Source: Pelagibius marinus (GTDB taxonomy: Bacteria; Pseudomonadota; Alphaproteobacteria; Kiloniellales; Kiloniellaceae). Taken from it: a stretch of 64,000 nt of DNA. Location of the stretch: assembly GCF_014925385.1 (NCBI RefSeq), contig NZ_JACSDK010000001.1:372001-436000 (forward strand), given 5' to 3'. Made by a program: the position numbers and the translations under genes. Positions 50,370 to 61,251 of this stretch are shown here, in pieces. Position 1 is the stretch's first letter. Each line of letters opens with the position of its first letter. The notes below the pieces were generated by a model. It was not told the DNA's origin, searched no databases, and saw nothing but the letters and a program-made list of their open reading frames with translations.

Positions 50370-51380
50370 ATGTCGGATCAACGAAACCTCGAGGCCGCCG
50401 GGCAGCCCGGTCAAGGCCTCTCCGGACAATTGGAATTTCTAGGCGACTTGAGCGCGCGCCTGGCGGCGGCGGGTGATCCCGCCGCCCTGCTGAAGGCTGC
50501 CCTGGCGCGCGCGCCGCAGCCGGGCGGCAAGGCCTTCGCGCGGGTGCTGCGCGGCCTCTCCGACCTCGTCCTGGCCAACGCCGCGCTGCGCGAGCGCCTT
50601 GCCGAGCAGGTGCAGCTCAGCAGCAGCCTGGAGATGGCCGCGGACCTGCAGCAGAGCCTGCAGCCCCAGTGCACCGCCGGGCACCAGCCGATCTGGGGCG
50701 TCAACCTGCCGGCGCGCAAGCTCTCCGGGGACTTCTTCGATTTCTACCGCCTGGACGAGGCGCGCATCGCCTTCGCCCTGGGCGATGTCTCGGGCAAGGG
50801 ACTGAACGCCGCCCTGCTGATGGCCAAGACCATCAGCCTCTTCCGCTGCCTCGGCAAGCGCATCGACGCGCCGGGCGAACTGCTCGAGGCCATCAATGCC
50901 GAGCTGTTCGAGACGGCGACGCGCGGCATGTTCGTGACCATGGTGGCCGGACACTACTGGCTCGCCAACGGCAAGGTCTGCCTGGCCAACGCCGGGCACC
51001 AGCCGCCGCTGCTGCGCCGGCGCGACCGCAGCTATGCCTCCTTCGAGGCCGCGGTGCCGCCGCTCGGCATGCTGCCGCAGAACCGGCCGCCCGAAGAGCA
51101 CATCGACCTCGACGGCGGCGAGCTCTACGTCTTCTCCGACGGGCTCACCGAATACCGCTACGAGAGCGGCGAGGAGCTGGGCGTCGAAGGACTGATCCTG
51201 CTCATCGAATCCCTGGCCGAGGCGCCGCTGGCCCAGCGCCTGGAGGCGCTGCTCGCGACCCTGGACCAGGACGGCGGCTGGGAAGCCCGCGACGACCTGA
51301 CGGTGCTGGCCATCGACGATGCCTGGGTGTCCGCGGAGGCCGGCGTCGAGGCGCCCGCCCTGCGGCAGGAGGCGCCATGA
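50370..51380 (+). CDS. RsbU/SpoIIE-like PP2C phosphatase
   Basis: A 336-residue protein. A short helical N-terminus (about 110 residues) leads to a SpoIIE-type PP2C domain: FALGDVSGKGLNAALLMA with metal-binding Asp-Gly-like residues, ANAGHQPPLLRR and VFSDGLTEYR. Such phosphatases dephosphorylate STAS-domain anti-sigma antagonists. No PAS, GAF or membrane sensor is present, so input must come from a partner. It opens a seven-gene operon and overlaps the kinase gene by 4 bases. Confidence 0.9.
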   Translation: MSDQRNLEAAGQPGQGLSGQLEFLGDLSARLAAAGDPAALLKAALARAPQPGGKAFARVLRGLSDLVLANAALRERLAEQVQLSSSLEMAADLQQSLQPQCTAGHQPIWGVNLPARKLSGDFFDFYRLDEARIAFALGDVSGKGLNAALLMAKTISLFRCLGKRIDAPGELLEAINAELFETATRGMFVTMVAGHYWLANGKVCLANAGHQPPLLRRRDRSYASFEAAVPPLGMLPQNRPPEEHIDLDGGELYVFSDGLTEYRYESGEELGVEGLILLIESLAEAPLAQRLEALLATLDQDGGWEARDDLTVLAIDDAWVSAEAGVEAPALRQEAP

Positions 51381-51826
51381 AGATCGCCGCCATCACCACG
51401 CCCGAGGCGGAATACCTGCTGGAGCTGCGCTTCCCCGCCCGCACCGACCGCATGGCCATGGTGCGCGACCTGGTGCGCAGCGCCGCGCGCTTCTGCGGCT
51501 TCGACGAGGCGGGCACCCACGACATCGTGCTGGCGGTGGGCGAGGCCTGTCAGAACGTCATCCTGCACGCCTACGAGGGCCGCGGCGACGGCCCCATCCT
51601 GCTCGACATCCTGCAGAACGCCGACAGCATCATCCTGCGGGTCACCGATTTCGGCCCGGCCGTCGCGCCCACGGCGGTGCAGCCGCGCGCGCTGCGCGAC
51701 CTCCGGCCCGGCGGCCTCGGCACCTATTTCATCCAGAACCTGATGGACACCACGGACTTCGGACGCTCGCCCAGCGGCGTCGGCAACGTCCTGCAGATGT
51801 CCAAGAAAAAGGATCCCTCCAAATGA
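51377..51826 (+). CDS. RsbW-like serine kinase / anti-sigma ATPase
   Basis: A 149-residue GHKL ATPase: N-box VGEACQNVILHAYEG, G1 region RVTDFGPA and G2 RPGGLGTYFIQNLMD. This is the RsbW/SpoIIAB class that phosphorylates STAS partners at Ser. The ATG at 51377 overlaps the phosphatase stop, and its own stop overlaps the STAS gene start, both as 4-base ATGA overlaps. No sigma factor gene is adjacent, unlike classical partner-switch operons. Confidence 0.9.
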   Translation: MKIAAITTPEAEYLLELRFPARTDRMAMVRDLVRSAARFCGFDEAGTHDIVLAVGEACQNVILHAYEGRGDGPILLDILQNADSIILRVTDFGPAVAPTAVQPRALRDLRPGGLGTYFIQNLMDTTDFGRSPSGVGNVLQMSKKKDPSK

Positions 51827-52155
51827 GCGAAGCGGTCCGTGAAGTGAACGGCAACCTGGTGGTGAGCCTCACCGGGGAGATCGACCTGGACCGCGCGCCG
51901 GAAGCGCGCCGTCTGCTGCTCGATTGCGTGAAGCGCAGCAAGGACGTCCTCGTCGACCTCTCGGCGGTGACCTACATCGACAGCTCCGGCATTGCCAGCC
52001 TGGTCGAGGCGTTGCAGTGGGCCAAGCAGCGCGGCACCGATCTCTGCCTCGTCGCGGTCAGCCCCCAGGCCTTGCGTGTCTTCGAGCTGGCGCGCCTCGA
52101 CAAGGTCTTCGCGATCCACCCGGACCTCGACGCCGCCCTGGCGGGCGAGAACTAG
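51823..52155 (+). CDS. STAS-domain protein, RsbV/MlaB-like
   Basis: A 110-residue STAS protein. The phosphorylation loop YIDSSGIASL (residues 51-60) keeps Ser54-Ser55 after Asp53, as in RsbV and SpoIIAA that are phosphorylated there. It is the third member of a phosphatase-kinase-STAS set and lies 9 bases before mlaE. In E. coli the STAS protein MlaB occupies this same place in the Mla complex and is needed for MlaF ATPase activity. I infer a protein serving both roles. Confidence 0.88.
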   Translation: MSEAVREVNGNLVVSLTGEIDLDRAPEARRLLLDCVKRSKDVLVDLSAVTYIDSSGIASLVEALQWAKQRGTDLCLVAVSPQALRVFELARLDKVFAIHPDLDAALAGEN

Positions 52156-52164
52156 GAGCGCGCG

Positions 52165-52956
52165 ATGCAGCGGGTCGCAGAGGGTATCGGCAAGGGCGTC
52201 CTGCGCGGCGCGGAAGAGGTCGGCTTCGCCGGCGCGCTCTTCCTGGAAGCCGTGCTCTGGGCCGTCCTCGGCCCGACGCGCCGCCAGCCGGTGCGCCTCG
52301 CCGCGGTGGTCGCGCAGATGATGCAGATCGGCGTCGAGGCCCTGCCCATCGCCTCGGTGCTGGCCGCGACCATCGGCATGATGCTGGCGATCCAGAGCCT
52401 CTACAGCCTGGGCCTCTTCGGCGCCGAGTCCTTCGCCACGGTGGGTATCGCGCTTTCTGTGGTGCGGGAGTTCGCGCCGCTCATCGTCGGCATCCTGGTC
52501 GCCGGGCGCTCCGGCTCCGCCCTGGCGGCGCGCTTCAGCACCATGATGATCAACCAGGAGGTGGACGCACTGCGCGTGATCGGCATCTCGCCGGTCCGCT
52601 TCCTCATCGCGCCGGCGCTCTTCGCCATGATGATCATGGTGCCCTGCCTCACCATGTGGGCCAACATCGTTGCGCTCAGCGCCGCCGGCCTCTTTGTCAC
52701 CGCGCAACTGGACATCAGCCTGGCCGCCTACTTCGCCGACGTGGTTGCCGCGCTCTCCGTCAACGACCTGGCGCACGGCCTGGGTAAGAGCGTGCTCTTC
52801 GCGGCGCTGGTGGCGCTGGTCTCGGCGGTCAACGGCGCCCTGGCCGACGGCGGGGCCGAGGGCGTCGGACGGCGCACGACCCGCGCCGTGGTGCAGTCCA
52901 TCGCCGCGATCATCATGGTCGACATGATCTTCGCCTTCGTCGTGACCGCGGGATAG
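52165..52956 (+). CDS. mlaE: MlaE-family ABC transporter permease
   Basis: A 263-residue integral membrane protein with five or six hydrophobic helices, an amphipathic N-terminal interfacial helix and the family's ALPIASVLAATIGMMLAIQS and EVDALRVIGISP motifs. It is the inner-membrane permease of MCE-type phospholipid transporters. AGGAG lies 6 bases before the ATG. The neighbours supply the ATPase and MCE subunits. Confidence 0.93.
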   Translation: MQRVAEGIGKGVLRGAEEVGFAGALFLEAVLWAVLGPTRRQPVRLAAVVAQMMQIGVEALPIASVLAATIGMMLAIQSLYSLGLFGAESFATVGIALSVVREFAPLIVGILVAGRSGSALAARFSTMMINQEVDALRVIGISPVRFLIAPALFAMMIMVPCLTMWANIVALSAAGLFVTAQLDISLAAYFADVVAALSVNDLAHGLGKSVLFAALVALVSAVNGALADGGAEGVGRRTTRAVVQSIAAIIMVDMIFAFVVTAG

Positions 52957-52960
52957 GCCC

Positions 52961-53845
52961 ATGGCTGCCGTTGCTCAGGAAACCCCGACGCAGACGAGGA
53001 CCGACGACGCGGTCGTCCGGATCCAGGGCCTGCAGGCGCACTACGGCGCCCGCCAGGTGCTGCACGACATCGAGCTCACGGTGGCGCCGGGGGAGATCAT
53101 GGTGATCATGGGCGGCAGCGGCTCCGGCAAGTCGACCCTGCTGCGCCACCTTGTCGGCCTCATGCGCCCGACCGCCGGCAGCGTCGAGCTGCTGGGCGTG
53201 GACATCACCCGCGCGCCGGCCCTGGAAATGCAGCGCCTGCGGCGGCGCATCGGCGTCGCTTTCCAGGGCGGCGCGCTGTTCAGCTCGATGAACGTGCTGG
53301 ACAACATCATGCTGCCGCTGCGCGAGCATACGCAGCTCGACCGCCAGACCATGGAGATCATGGCCCGCCTCAAGCTGGAGGTCGTGAACCTCGCCGGGGC
53401 GGAAGATCTGATGCCGGCCGAGCTGTCGGGCGGCATGGTCAAGCGCGCCGCCGTGGCGCGGGCCATCGTCATGGACCCGGCGCTGCTGTTCTTCGACGAG
53501 CCCTCGGCCGGGCTGGACCCGGCCGTCTCCTCGGCGCTGGACGACCTGATCCTGAAACTGCGCGAGGCCATGAACATGTCCATCGTCGTGGTCACCCACG
53601 AACTGGAAAGCGCCTTCAAGATCGCCGACCGCATCACGGTGCTGGACCAGGGCCGCATCCTCACGGTCGACGACGTCGCGGGCATTCGTCGCTCCGACAA
53701 CGCGCGTATCCAGAACCTTCTCAACCGCCGTGCGGAAAACGCCGAAGTGGACGCCGAGACCTACCTGCGGCGGCTCACCGGCGAGGCGGCGCCTGCGGGC
53801 GACCCCCAAGCGGCCGGGACAAAGCAAGACGCGGGAGCGGTGTAG
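52961..53845 (+). CDS. mlaF: MlaF-family ABC transporter ATP-binding protein
   Basis: A 294-residue ATPase: Walker A GGSGSGKST (51-59), the family-type signature LSGGMVKRAAVARA, and Walker B LLFFDEPSAGLDP. The AFQGGALFSSMNV Q-loop is typical of MlaF. It powers phospholipid movement by the MlaE/MlaD complex. A C-terminal extension of about 30 residues (EAAPAGDPQAAG) is unstructured. It is separated from mlaE by 4 bases and from mlaD by 4 bases. Confidence 0.93.
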   Translation: MAAVAQETPTQTRTDDAVVRIQGLQAHYGARQVLHDIELTVAPGEIMVIMGGSGSGKSTLLRHLVGLMRPTAGSVELLGVDITRAPALEMQRLRRRIGVAFQGGALFSSMNVLDNIMLPLREHTQLDRQTMEIMARLKLEVVNLAGAEDLMPAELSGGMVKRAAVARAIVMDPALLFFDEPSAGLDPAVSSALDDLILKLREAMNMSIVVVTHELESAFKIADRITVLDQGRILTVDDVAGIRRSDNARIQNLLNRRAENAEVDAETYLRRLTGEAAPAGDPQAAGTKQDAGAV

Positions 53846-53849
53846 AACC

Positions 53850-54884
53850 ATGCGACATCAGGGATTGAACTACGCCGCCGTCGGCGCCTTCGTCATCGCC
53901 ATGCTGCTGGCGGCCATCGGCGCGACGGTGGCGCTCAGCGGCGGCACCGGATCGCGCGACCAGTACTCCCTCGTCTTCGACAACGTCGCCGACGTGAAGT
54001 TCGGCACCCAGGTGCGCTACGAGGGTTTCCCCGTGGGCCAGGTCGAGTCGATCGAGCCTATCGTCGAGGAGGGCGCCACGGTCTTCCTGCTCGAGATCTC
54101 GGTCGAGGAGGGCTTCGTCATCCCGACCGACAGCGTGGCGCGGATCCACAGCTCCCAGTTCCTCGGCGCCAAGACGGTCGAGATTCAGCGCGGCAGCGCC
54201 GAGACGGCGCTGCAGCCGGGCGCGCGCATGGCCTCGGCCCCGGCCGCCGACATGTTCGCGGCCATGGCCAGCGTCGCCGGCCAGGTCAACGAGCTGTCGC
54301 GCGACGGCCTGAAGCCGCTGCTCGACAGGATGACGGCCCTGGTGGACAACGCCAACCACCTGCTCGACGACGACGTGGCGCCGATGATCGGCTCGCTCAA
54401 CGCCGTGGCCCAGGACACCCGCGGGCGCGTGCCGGAGATTACCGGCGAGCTGCTGGGCTTCATGCAGGAGCTCAACGTCACCCTGGGCTCGGTGCAGCAG
54501 CTGCTCTCGGAGCAGAATGTGGCCGGGGTGCAGCAGACGGTGGAGAACGTGAACACGGTCTCCCAGGACCTCGTCACCATCACCCAGACGGTTCAGGGCA
54601 CCCTGGTCCAGCTCGACAGCATCGTCACCACGCTGGAAGACGTCGTCGACAAGAACCAGGGCAACGTCAATGCCGCCCTGGATGACACGCGCTACATCCT
54701 GCGCTCCATCGCCCAGAACATCGACAGCATCAATCACAACCTGGCGGGCACCTCCCGCAACATGAACGAGTTCAGCCGGCTGATCCGGCAGAACCCGAGC
54801 CTGCTGCTGGGCGGCACGGCGCCCGAGGAAGTGCGTGTCGAGACGCCCTCCACCAGCACCCGGTCCCGGAAGGAAAACCAATGA
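53850..54884 (+). CDS. mlaD: MCE/MlaD-family substrate-binding protein with long coiled C-terminus
   Basis: A 344-residue protein with one N-terminal membrane helix (GAFVIAMLLAAIGATVAL), a single MCE domain (about 40-118, with VKFGTQVRYEGFPVGQVESI and SSQFLGAKTVEI) and a long helical region with heptad-like VNTVSQDLVTITQTVQG repeats. MCE proteins form hexameric rings that carry lipids across the periplasm. The extended helices suggest a needle-like tube, longer than E. coli MlaD (183 residues) and more like PqiB/LetB or YebT in principle. Confidence 0.9.
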   Translation: MRHQGLNYAAVGAFVIAMLLAAIGATVALSGGTGSRDQYSLVFDNVADVKFGTQVRYEGFPVGQVESIEPIVEEGATVFLLEISVEEGFVIPTDSVARIHSSQFLGAKTVEIQRGSAETALQPGARMASAPAADMFAAMASVAGQVNELSRDGLKPLLDRMTALVDNANHLLDDDVAPMIGSLNAVAQDTRGRVPEITGELLGFMQELNVTLGSVQQLLSEQNVAGVQQTVENVNTVSQDLVTITQTVQGTLVQLDSIVTTLEDVVDKNQGNVNAALDDTRYILRSIAQNIDSINHNLAGTSRNMNEFSRLIRQNPSLLLGGTAPEEVRVETPSTSTRSRKENQ

Positions 54885-55504
54885 AGCGCCTTCTTCTTCT
54901 GGCTTGCGCCGCGCCGCTGCTGGCCGGCTGCCTCGGCTCGGCGCCGCCGGTGCCGCGCGACCACTACTACCGTCTGCTGGTGCCGACGCCCGAGCAGAGC
55001 GCCGGCGAGGCGCCGCTGCCGGGCATCATGACGGTGGAGCTGCTGCAGGCCGACGGCCTGCTGCGCGAGCGCCCGCTGCTGTACAGCGAAAGCGGCGAAT
55101 CCTACGAGCTGCAGCAGCACAACTACCACTATTGGAACGACGCGCCGCCGCGCATGCTGCAGGACCAGATGGTGACCTATCTGCGGCGCAGCGGCGTCTC
55201 CCGTCAGGTGGTGACGCCCGACATGCGCATCCGCGCCGACTACCAGGTCAGCGGCAAGGTGCGCCGCCTCGAACGGCTGCTCGGCGGCGGCCCGCCCCGG
55301 GTTTTCGTGGAGATCGAGCTGGCCCTGCTGCGGCTGAGCGACGACCGGGTGCTGGTGGTGGAGACCTTCGGCGCCGAAGAAGCGGCCGCCGACGAGTCGG
55401 TCGATGCCGCCATCGTCGCCCTCAACCGCGCGACGGCGCAGATCTTCGACCGCTTCCTCTCGCAGGTCCGCTTCGCCGCCGGCCAGGTTACCGCCAAGCG
55501 CTAA
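54881..55504 (+). CDS. ABC-transport auxiliary lipoprotein (PqiC-like)
   Basis: A 207-residue lipoprotein with lipobox LLAGC (Cys17) and a PqiC/ABC_trans_aux (DUF330-type) domain: DHYYRLLVP, then LLYSESGESYELQQHNYHYW and PPRMLQDQMVTYLRR. PqiC anchors MCE tunnels at the outer membrane. Its start overlaps the mlaD stop by 4 bases; it is the last gene of the operon. A strong terminator follows. Confidence 0.88.
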   Translation: MKRLLLLACAAPLLAGCLGSAPPVPRDHYYRLLVPTPEQSAGEAPLPGIMTVELLQADGLLRERPLLYSESGESYELQQHNYHYWNDAPPRMLQDQMVTYLRRSGVSRQVVTPDMRIRADYQVSGKVRRLERLLGGGPPRVFVEIELALLRLSDDRVLVVETFGAEEAAADESVDAAIVALNRATAQIFDRFLSQVRFAAGQVTAKR

Positions 55505-55547
55505 CGAGTCACCGGGAAGCTCTAGAATAGGGATTCCCGGCGCACAA

Positions 55548-55590
55548 AACGAGAAAAGGCTCCTGCCGCCGGCGGGGGCCTTTTCTCGTT
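55548..55590 (+). terminator. Terminator of the switch/Mla operon
   Basis: A 13 bp perfect stem AACGAGAAAAGGC / GCCTTTTCTCGTT (55548-55560 and 55578-55590) with an inner GC-rich hairpin, 43 bases after the last stop. The arms carry the A and T tracts, so it may work on both strands. Confidence 0.85.
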
Positions 55591-55711
55591 TACGCCCTTC
55601 CCTTAACGAATCATTAACCTTATCTTACGTAAGCAGGCCGCACCCGCCATCACCGGCAATGTTCAGACTGCTCCCGCATTTCACCGGGACCACATATTGG
55701 GGAAAATGAGT

Positions 55712-56074
55712 ATGACAGTGACGAAGACTCAACTGGCCGACGCCTACGCCAAGGCTCTGACCAAGGCACTCGGCGATCAGTGGGGCGAGTTCAGCCGCCG
55801 CGACGCCAGCAAGCTTCTCGACGCGCTCTGGCCGGTCATGTCGGATCTCGCGCTCAAGGACACCAAGAAGACGGTGCCGGGCAGCGTGCCGATGGGCCAC
55901 CTCGGCCGCCTCAAGATGCGCTACAAGGCAGCCACCAAGGCGCGCAAGGGCACCAATCCCTTCACCGGCGAAGAGATGATGTTCAAGGCCAAGCCGGCGA
56001 CCCTGCAGCCGCGCTTCACCGCCGGCAAGGCGCTGAAGGACGAGGCCGCCAAGCACTCCAAGAAGCTCAAGTAA
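55712..56074 (+). CDS. HU/IHF-like DNA-binding protein
   Basis: A 120-residue basic protein. TKTQLADAYAKAL at the N-terminus and GTNPFTGEEMMFKAKPATLQPRF plus AGKALKD at the C-terminus match the HU/IHF helix and beta-arm pattern (RNPxTGE...FKxGKxLK). The middle is longer than in HU (90 residues). GGGGA is placed 8 bases before the ATG at 55712, so this start is preferred over 55706. It probably bends or packages DNA. It has its own terminator. Confidence 0.7.
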   Translation: MTVTKTQLADAYAKALTKALGDQWGEFSRRDASKLLDALWPVMSDLALKDTKKTVPGSVPMGHLGRLKMRYKAATKARKGTNPFTGEEMMFKAKPATLQPRFTAGKALKDEAAKHSKKLK

Positions 56075-56112
56075 GCTGCTGAAGCTTCCGGAGCCTTCCG
56101 GGTTCCAATGAA

Positions 56113-56141
56113 AAAGGCCCCTGCCGTCGGCAGGGGCCTTT
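56113..56141. terminator. Bidirectional terminator between HU-like and TetR genes
   Basis: A perfect 13 bp stem AAAGGCCCCTGCC / GGCAGGGGCCTTT (56113-56125 and 56129-56141) with a 3-base loop. It is preceded by AAAAA and followed by CTCGTTT, so it suits both convergent transcripts. Confidence 0.9.
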
Positions 56142-56221
56142 CTCGTTTCGGCGCCCGTTTTTGGGACTCCGGTGAAGGCGGATTCTCCGGACGGCCGCGC
56201 GGCGGACAGCACTGCCGGTCT

Positions 56222-56794
56222 TCAGAGTATGGAGCGAACCACGGCGGCGATCTGATCGGTGGTGGGTTTCGGGCCTTGGCCGGTCGCGTGCATCAGGGCG
56301 ATCCCGTCGACCAGTCCGGCGCAGGTGTCGATGGCGACGTCGTCCTTGCCCTCGGAGATGAGCCGCAGGAAGAATTCGATCGGCCGGCGCGCCGCCGCGG
56401 TCAGCTGTTCGCCGACGCCCTTCAGGTCGTCGCGGCGCGCGGCCGCCAGGGTCAGCTCCATCCGCGCCAGAAACAGGTGCCGCGAGTCTTCCGCATAGGC
56501 GATGACCTCCTCGGCGACATAGCTCACCGCCGCGTCCATGCCCTGCTTGGCGGCCCGCTCCGCAAAGCCGACCTGCAGCTCGTCGCAATCCTTCTCCAGG
56601 ACCGTCGCAAGGTGCTGTGCCGCGGCGCTCAGCAAGCCCGCCTTCTTCGGAAAGTAGTAGGTGGAGGAACCCTGCGGCAGCCCCGCCGCCTCGTCGACCG
56701 CGCGATGGGTCACGCCTTCCAGGCCCCGGGTCGCGAGAAGTTCGACCACGGCATTCAAGATGGTTTCCCGGCGGTCGGGTTTTGGCGTTGACAT
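56222..56794 (-). CDS. TetR family transcriptional regulator
   Basis: A 190-residue repressor. The N-terminal HTH reads RETILNAVVELLATRG, VTHRAVDEAAGLPQGSSTYYFP, typical of TetR; the C-terminal helical domain binds an unknown ligand. It is divergent from the RidA gene with a 69-base gap, so it likely represses ridA and itself. Confidence 0.92.
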   Translation of the reverse strand: MSTPKPDRRETILNAVVELLATRGLEGVTHRAVDEAAGLPQGSSTYYFPKKAGLLSAAAQHLATVLEKDCDELQVGFAERAAKQGMDAAVSYVAEEVIAYAEDSRHLFLARMELTLAAARRDDLKGVGEQLTAAARRPIEFFLRLISEGKDDVAIDTCAGLVDGIALMHATGQGPKPTTDQIAAVVRSIL

Positions 56795-56863
56795 CGGACC
56801 TCTACATTTGCAGAGTATTTTATACGATATGAAGAACTCTTTGCCTAGAGGACAGATTATCCC
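56795..56863. promoter_or_regulatory. TetR/RidA divergent promoter
   Basis: The gap holds an imperfect dyad TTTATAC-GATATGAA at 56819-56833, and outer arms AGAGT (about 56808) and ACTCT (about 56836). The dyad overlaps the likely -10 regions of both genes and is the probable TetR operator. It is imperfect, so the exact operator is uncertain. Confidence 0.4.
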
Positions 56864-57271
56864 ATGCCGCAGCCCGTTGCCCGCCTGAACCCGCCCCTCT
56901 TGCCGGACACTTCGGCTTTGGGCTACTCGCAGATCTCCGTTGCCGAAGCGGGACGCCTGGCCTTCATTTCCGGTCAGGTCGCCCTGCGGCCCGGCGGCGC
57001 GCCCCCGCCGGACAGCCTCGGCGAGCAGATGGAGATCGTGGCCGCCAACGCCCGGGCCGCTCTGGAGGCTCTCGGCGCGCGCCCGCAGGACATCGTCATG
57101 GCGCGGGTCTACGCCGTCGACCTGACGCCCGAGAGACTGGAGGAGGTCATGCCGCCCCTGCTGGCCGCCTTCGACGGCGCCCGGCCCAGTCTTACCGGTA
57201 TCGGCGTTGCCGCCCTCGCCGCCCCGGACCTGCAGGTCGAAATGGAATTGACCGTCCGCCTGCCGGATTGA
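56864..57271 (+). CDS. RidA/YjgF/UK114 family protein
   Basis: A 135-residue member of the Rid family: GYSQISVAEAGRLAFISGQVALRP at the N-terminus and RPSLTGIGVAALAAPDLQVEMEL at the C-terminus fit the fold. The usual RidA catalytic Arg in the C-terminal motif (R..VEV..L.) is replaced by a TGIGVAAL context, so it may be a Rid paralogue rather than the 2-aminoacrylate deaminase. It is divergent from the TetR gene and probably controlled by it. Confidence 0.85.
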   Translation: MPQPVARLNPPLLPDTSALGYSQISVAEAGRLAFISGQVALRPGGAPPPDSLGEQMEIVAANARAALEALGARPQDIVMARVYAVDLTPERLEEVMPPLLAAFDGARPSLTGIGVAALAAPDLQVEMELTVRLPD

Positions 57272-57290
57272 GTCTCCGGGCCTGATTGAA

Positions 57291-57318
57291 AAAGGCCCCC
57301 GCTTTCGCGAGGGCCTTT
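57291..57318. terminator. Bidirectional terminator between ridA-like and acnA
   Basis: Stem AAAGGCCC / GGGCCTTT (57291-57298 and 57311-57318) with an inner GC pair and small loop, flanked by GAAA and CTCGTTT. It serves the plus gene ending at 57271 and the convergent acnA ending at 57351. Confidence 0.85.
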
Positions 57319-57350
57319 CTCGTTTCGGCTGATGCCTATGAAGGTCGGGC

Positions 57351-60020
<2,670 letters not shown>

Positions 60021-60304
60021 GAGCATCTCTCCTTCGGTTGCGTTGGGCCGCCGGAAAACCTTCCTACCGTCTCCGCCCCTCCAGTGCATCGCGGGCAGGC
60101 AGCTGCGGCAGGTTCGGTACCGGCGTGCCCCGCGACCGGTTGCGACCGTCTCGCGGGAGCTCACGTTTGGGAATATGGGCGATAAAATACTCGCCGCCAG
60201 CGACTTGTCCATGCCGTTTTGCGGGGGGCAGGCCCCCTGGATTATCGCGGCTTGCGGGCGGAAAACGCCCCGGTTCCGGCTCCCCGGAGGTCAGCCCCCT
60301 TAAC

Positions 60305-61117
60305 TCAGTGGAGGCGGGCCAGGAAGGCGGCGGCGGCCTCCAGCACCGCCGGGCGCTGCTCCAGGTGGGGCTGGTGGCCGCAGACGGGCAGGAAGACGGC
60401 CTCCACCGGGCCGGCGGCCCCGGCGGCAATGAGGTTGATCTGCGCGTCACTGCCGTAGTCGTCGTCCTCGCCCTGGATCGCCAGGACGGGGCAGGTGATG
60501 CGCGGCAGATCGGCGCGCAGCTCGCAGGCCGCGAAGCCCGGGCGCAGCCAGGTCTCGGTCCAGGCGCGCCACAGCTCCTCGGTGCCGTCGCCGTGGTAGC
60601 GGGCAAGGCGGCGGCGGATCTCCGGCGCGCGCGGGTCCTGGTCGGCGGCGCGGATGCCGGCCAGGGTCTCCTCCTCAACCATCACATGCGGGGCGAGTAC
60701 GATGCAGCCGGCCACCTGCTCCGGAAAGGCGGCGGCATACATCAGCGCGATGGTGGCCCCGTCGCTGTGGCCGAAGAGGACCGGCCGGTCGATCCCCGCG
60801 GCGGCCAGCACCGCCGGCAGCACCGCCTCGGCCTCGTGGCGCAGGTAGTCGCCCGCCCGCGGCAGGCTGAGCGGCGAGGAACGGCCGTGGCCCTGGCGCT
60901 CGTAGACCAGGCCCGGCAGGCCGCTGGCGGCGGCCATATCCTCGGGAAAGCCCTTCCACTGGCCGATGGAGCCCAGGGCCTCGTGCAGGAAGACGAGGGT
61001 CGGCCCCACGCCGACGTTTCCGATGCGCCGGGCGGCCAGGCGCAGATCCCCTTCCGGAAAGGAGAGGTCGAGGAAGAAGTCTTCGCGCGAAGGAGAGGCG
61101 ACGGTCTCGGATGGCAT
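60305..61117 (-). CDS. Alpha/beta hydrolase
   Basis: A 270-residue alpha/beta hydrolase: LVFLHEALGSIGQWKGFP (oxyanion), GHSDGATIAL with the nucleophile Ser, IQGEDDDYG with the acid, and PVCGHQPHLEQ with the catalytic His. The family includes esterases and meta-cleavage hydrolases; the substrate is unknown. It follows a LysR-family relic upstream, suggesting that it was once the regulator's target. The 284 bases to acnA hold the acnA promoter. Confidence 0.88.
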   Translation of the reverse strand: MPSETVASPSREDFFLDLSFPEGDLRLAARRIGNVGVGPTLVFLHEALGSIGQWKGFPEDMAAASGLPGLVYERQGHGRSSPLSLPRAGDYLRHEAEAVLPAVLAAAGIDRPVLFGHSDGATIALMYAAAFPEQVAGCIVLAPHVMVEEETLAGIRAADQDPRAPEIRRRLARYHGDGTEELWRAWTETWLRPGFAACELRADLPRITCPVLAIQGEDDDYGSDAQINLIAAGAAGPVEAVFLPVCGHQPHLEQRPAVLEAAAAFLARLH

Positions 61118-61141
61118 GGCCCGGCGAAGGTAGCCGGATTT

Positions 61142-61250
61142 CTAGAAGATGTCCTTGTTCTCGCGCACCTCGTCCTTGATGAAGTCGATGGTCTCGCGGA
61201 TGCGGCGCAGGGCGGCGGTGTTTTCGTGGGAGACGATCCAGAAGGTGCGG
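61142..61250 (-). pseudogene. Relic of a LysR gene 3' end (36 codons)
   Basis: The minus-strand frame encodes RTFWIVSHENTAALRRIRET, then 15 residues and a TAG. It matches the last 36 residues of the intact LysR gene at 62951 with three amino-acid differences (Asp/Glu, Ile/Val, Glu/Ala) and a different stop codon. It is cut off at 61250 by the inserted cassette, so it is a dead remnant or an allelic copy. Confidence 0.9.
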
Positions 61251-61251
61251 A

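Noticed and set aside
61142-61250. Target-site duplication of a transposon
   Set aside because: The two copies differ at about 10% of positions and are over 100 bases long, so they are not a fresh target duplication.
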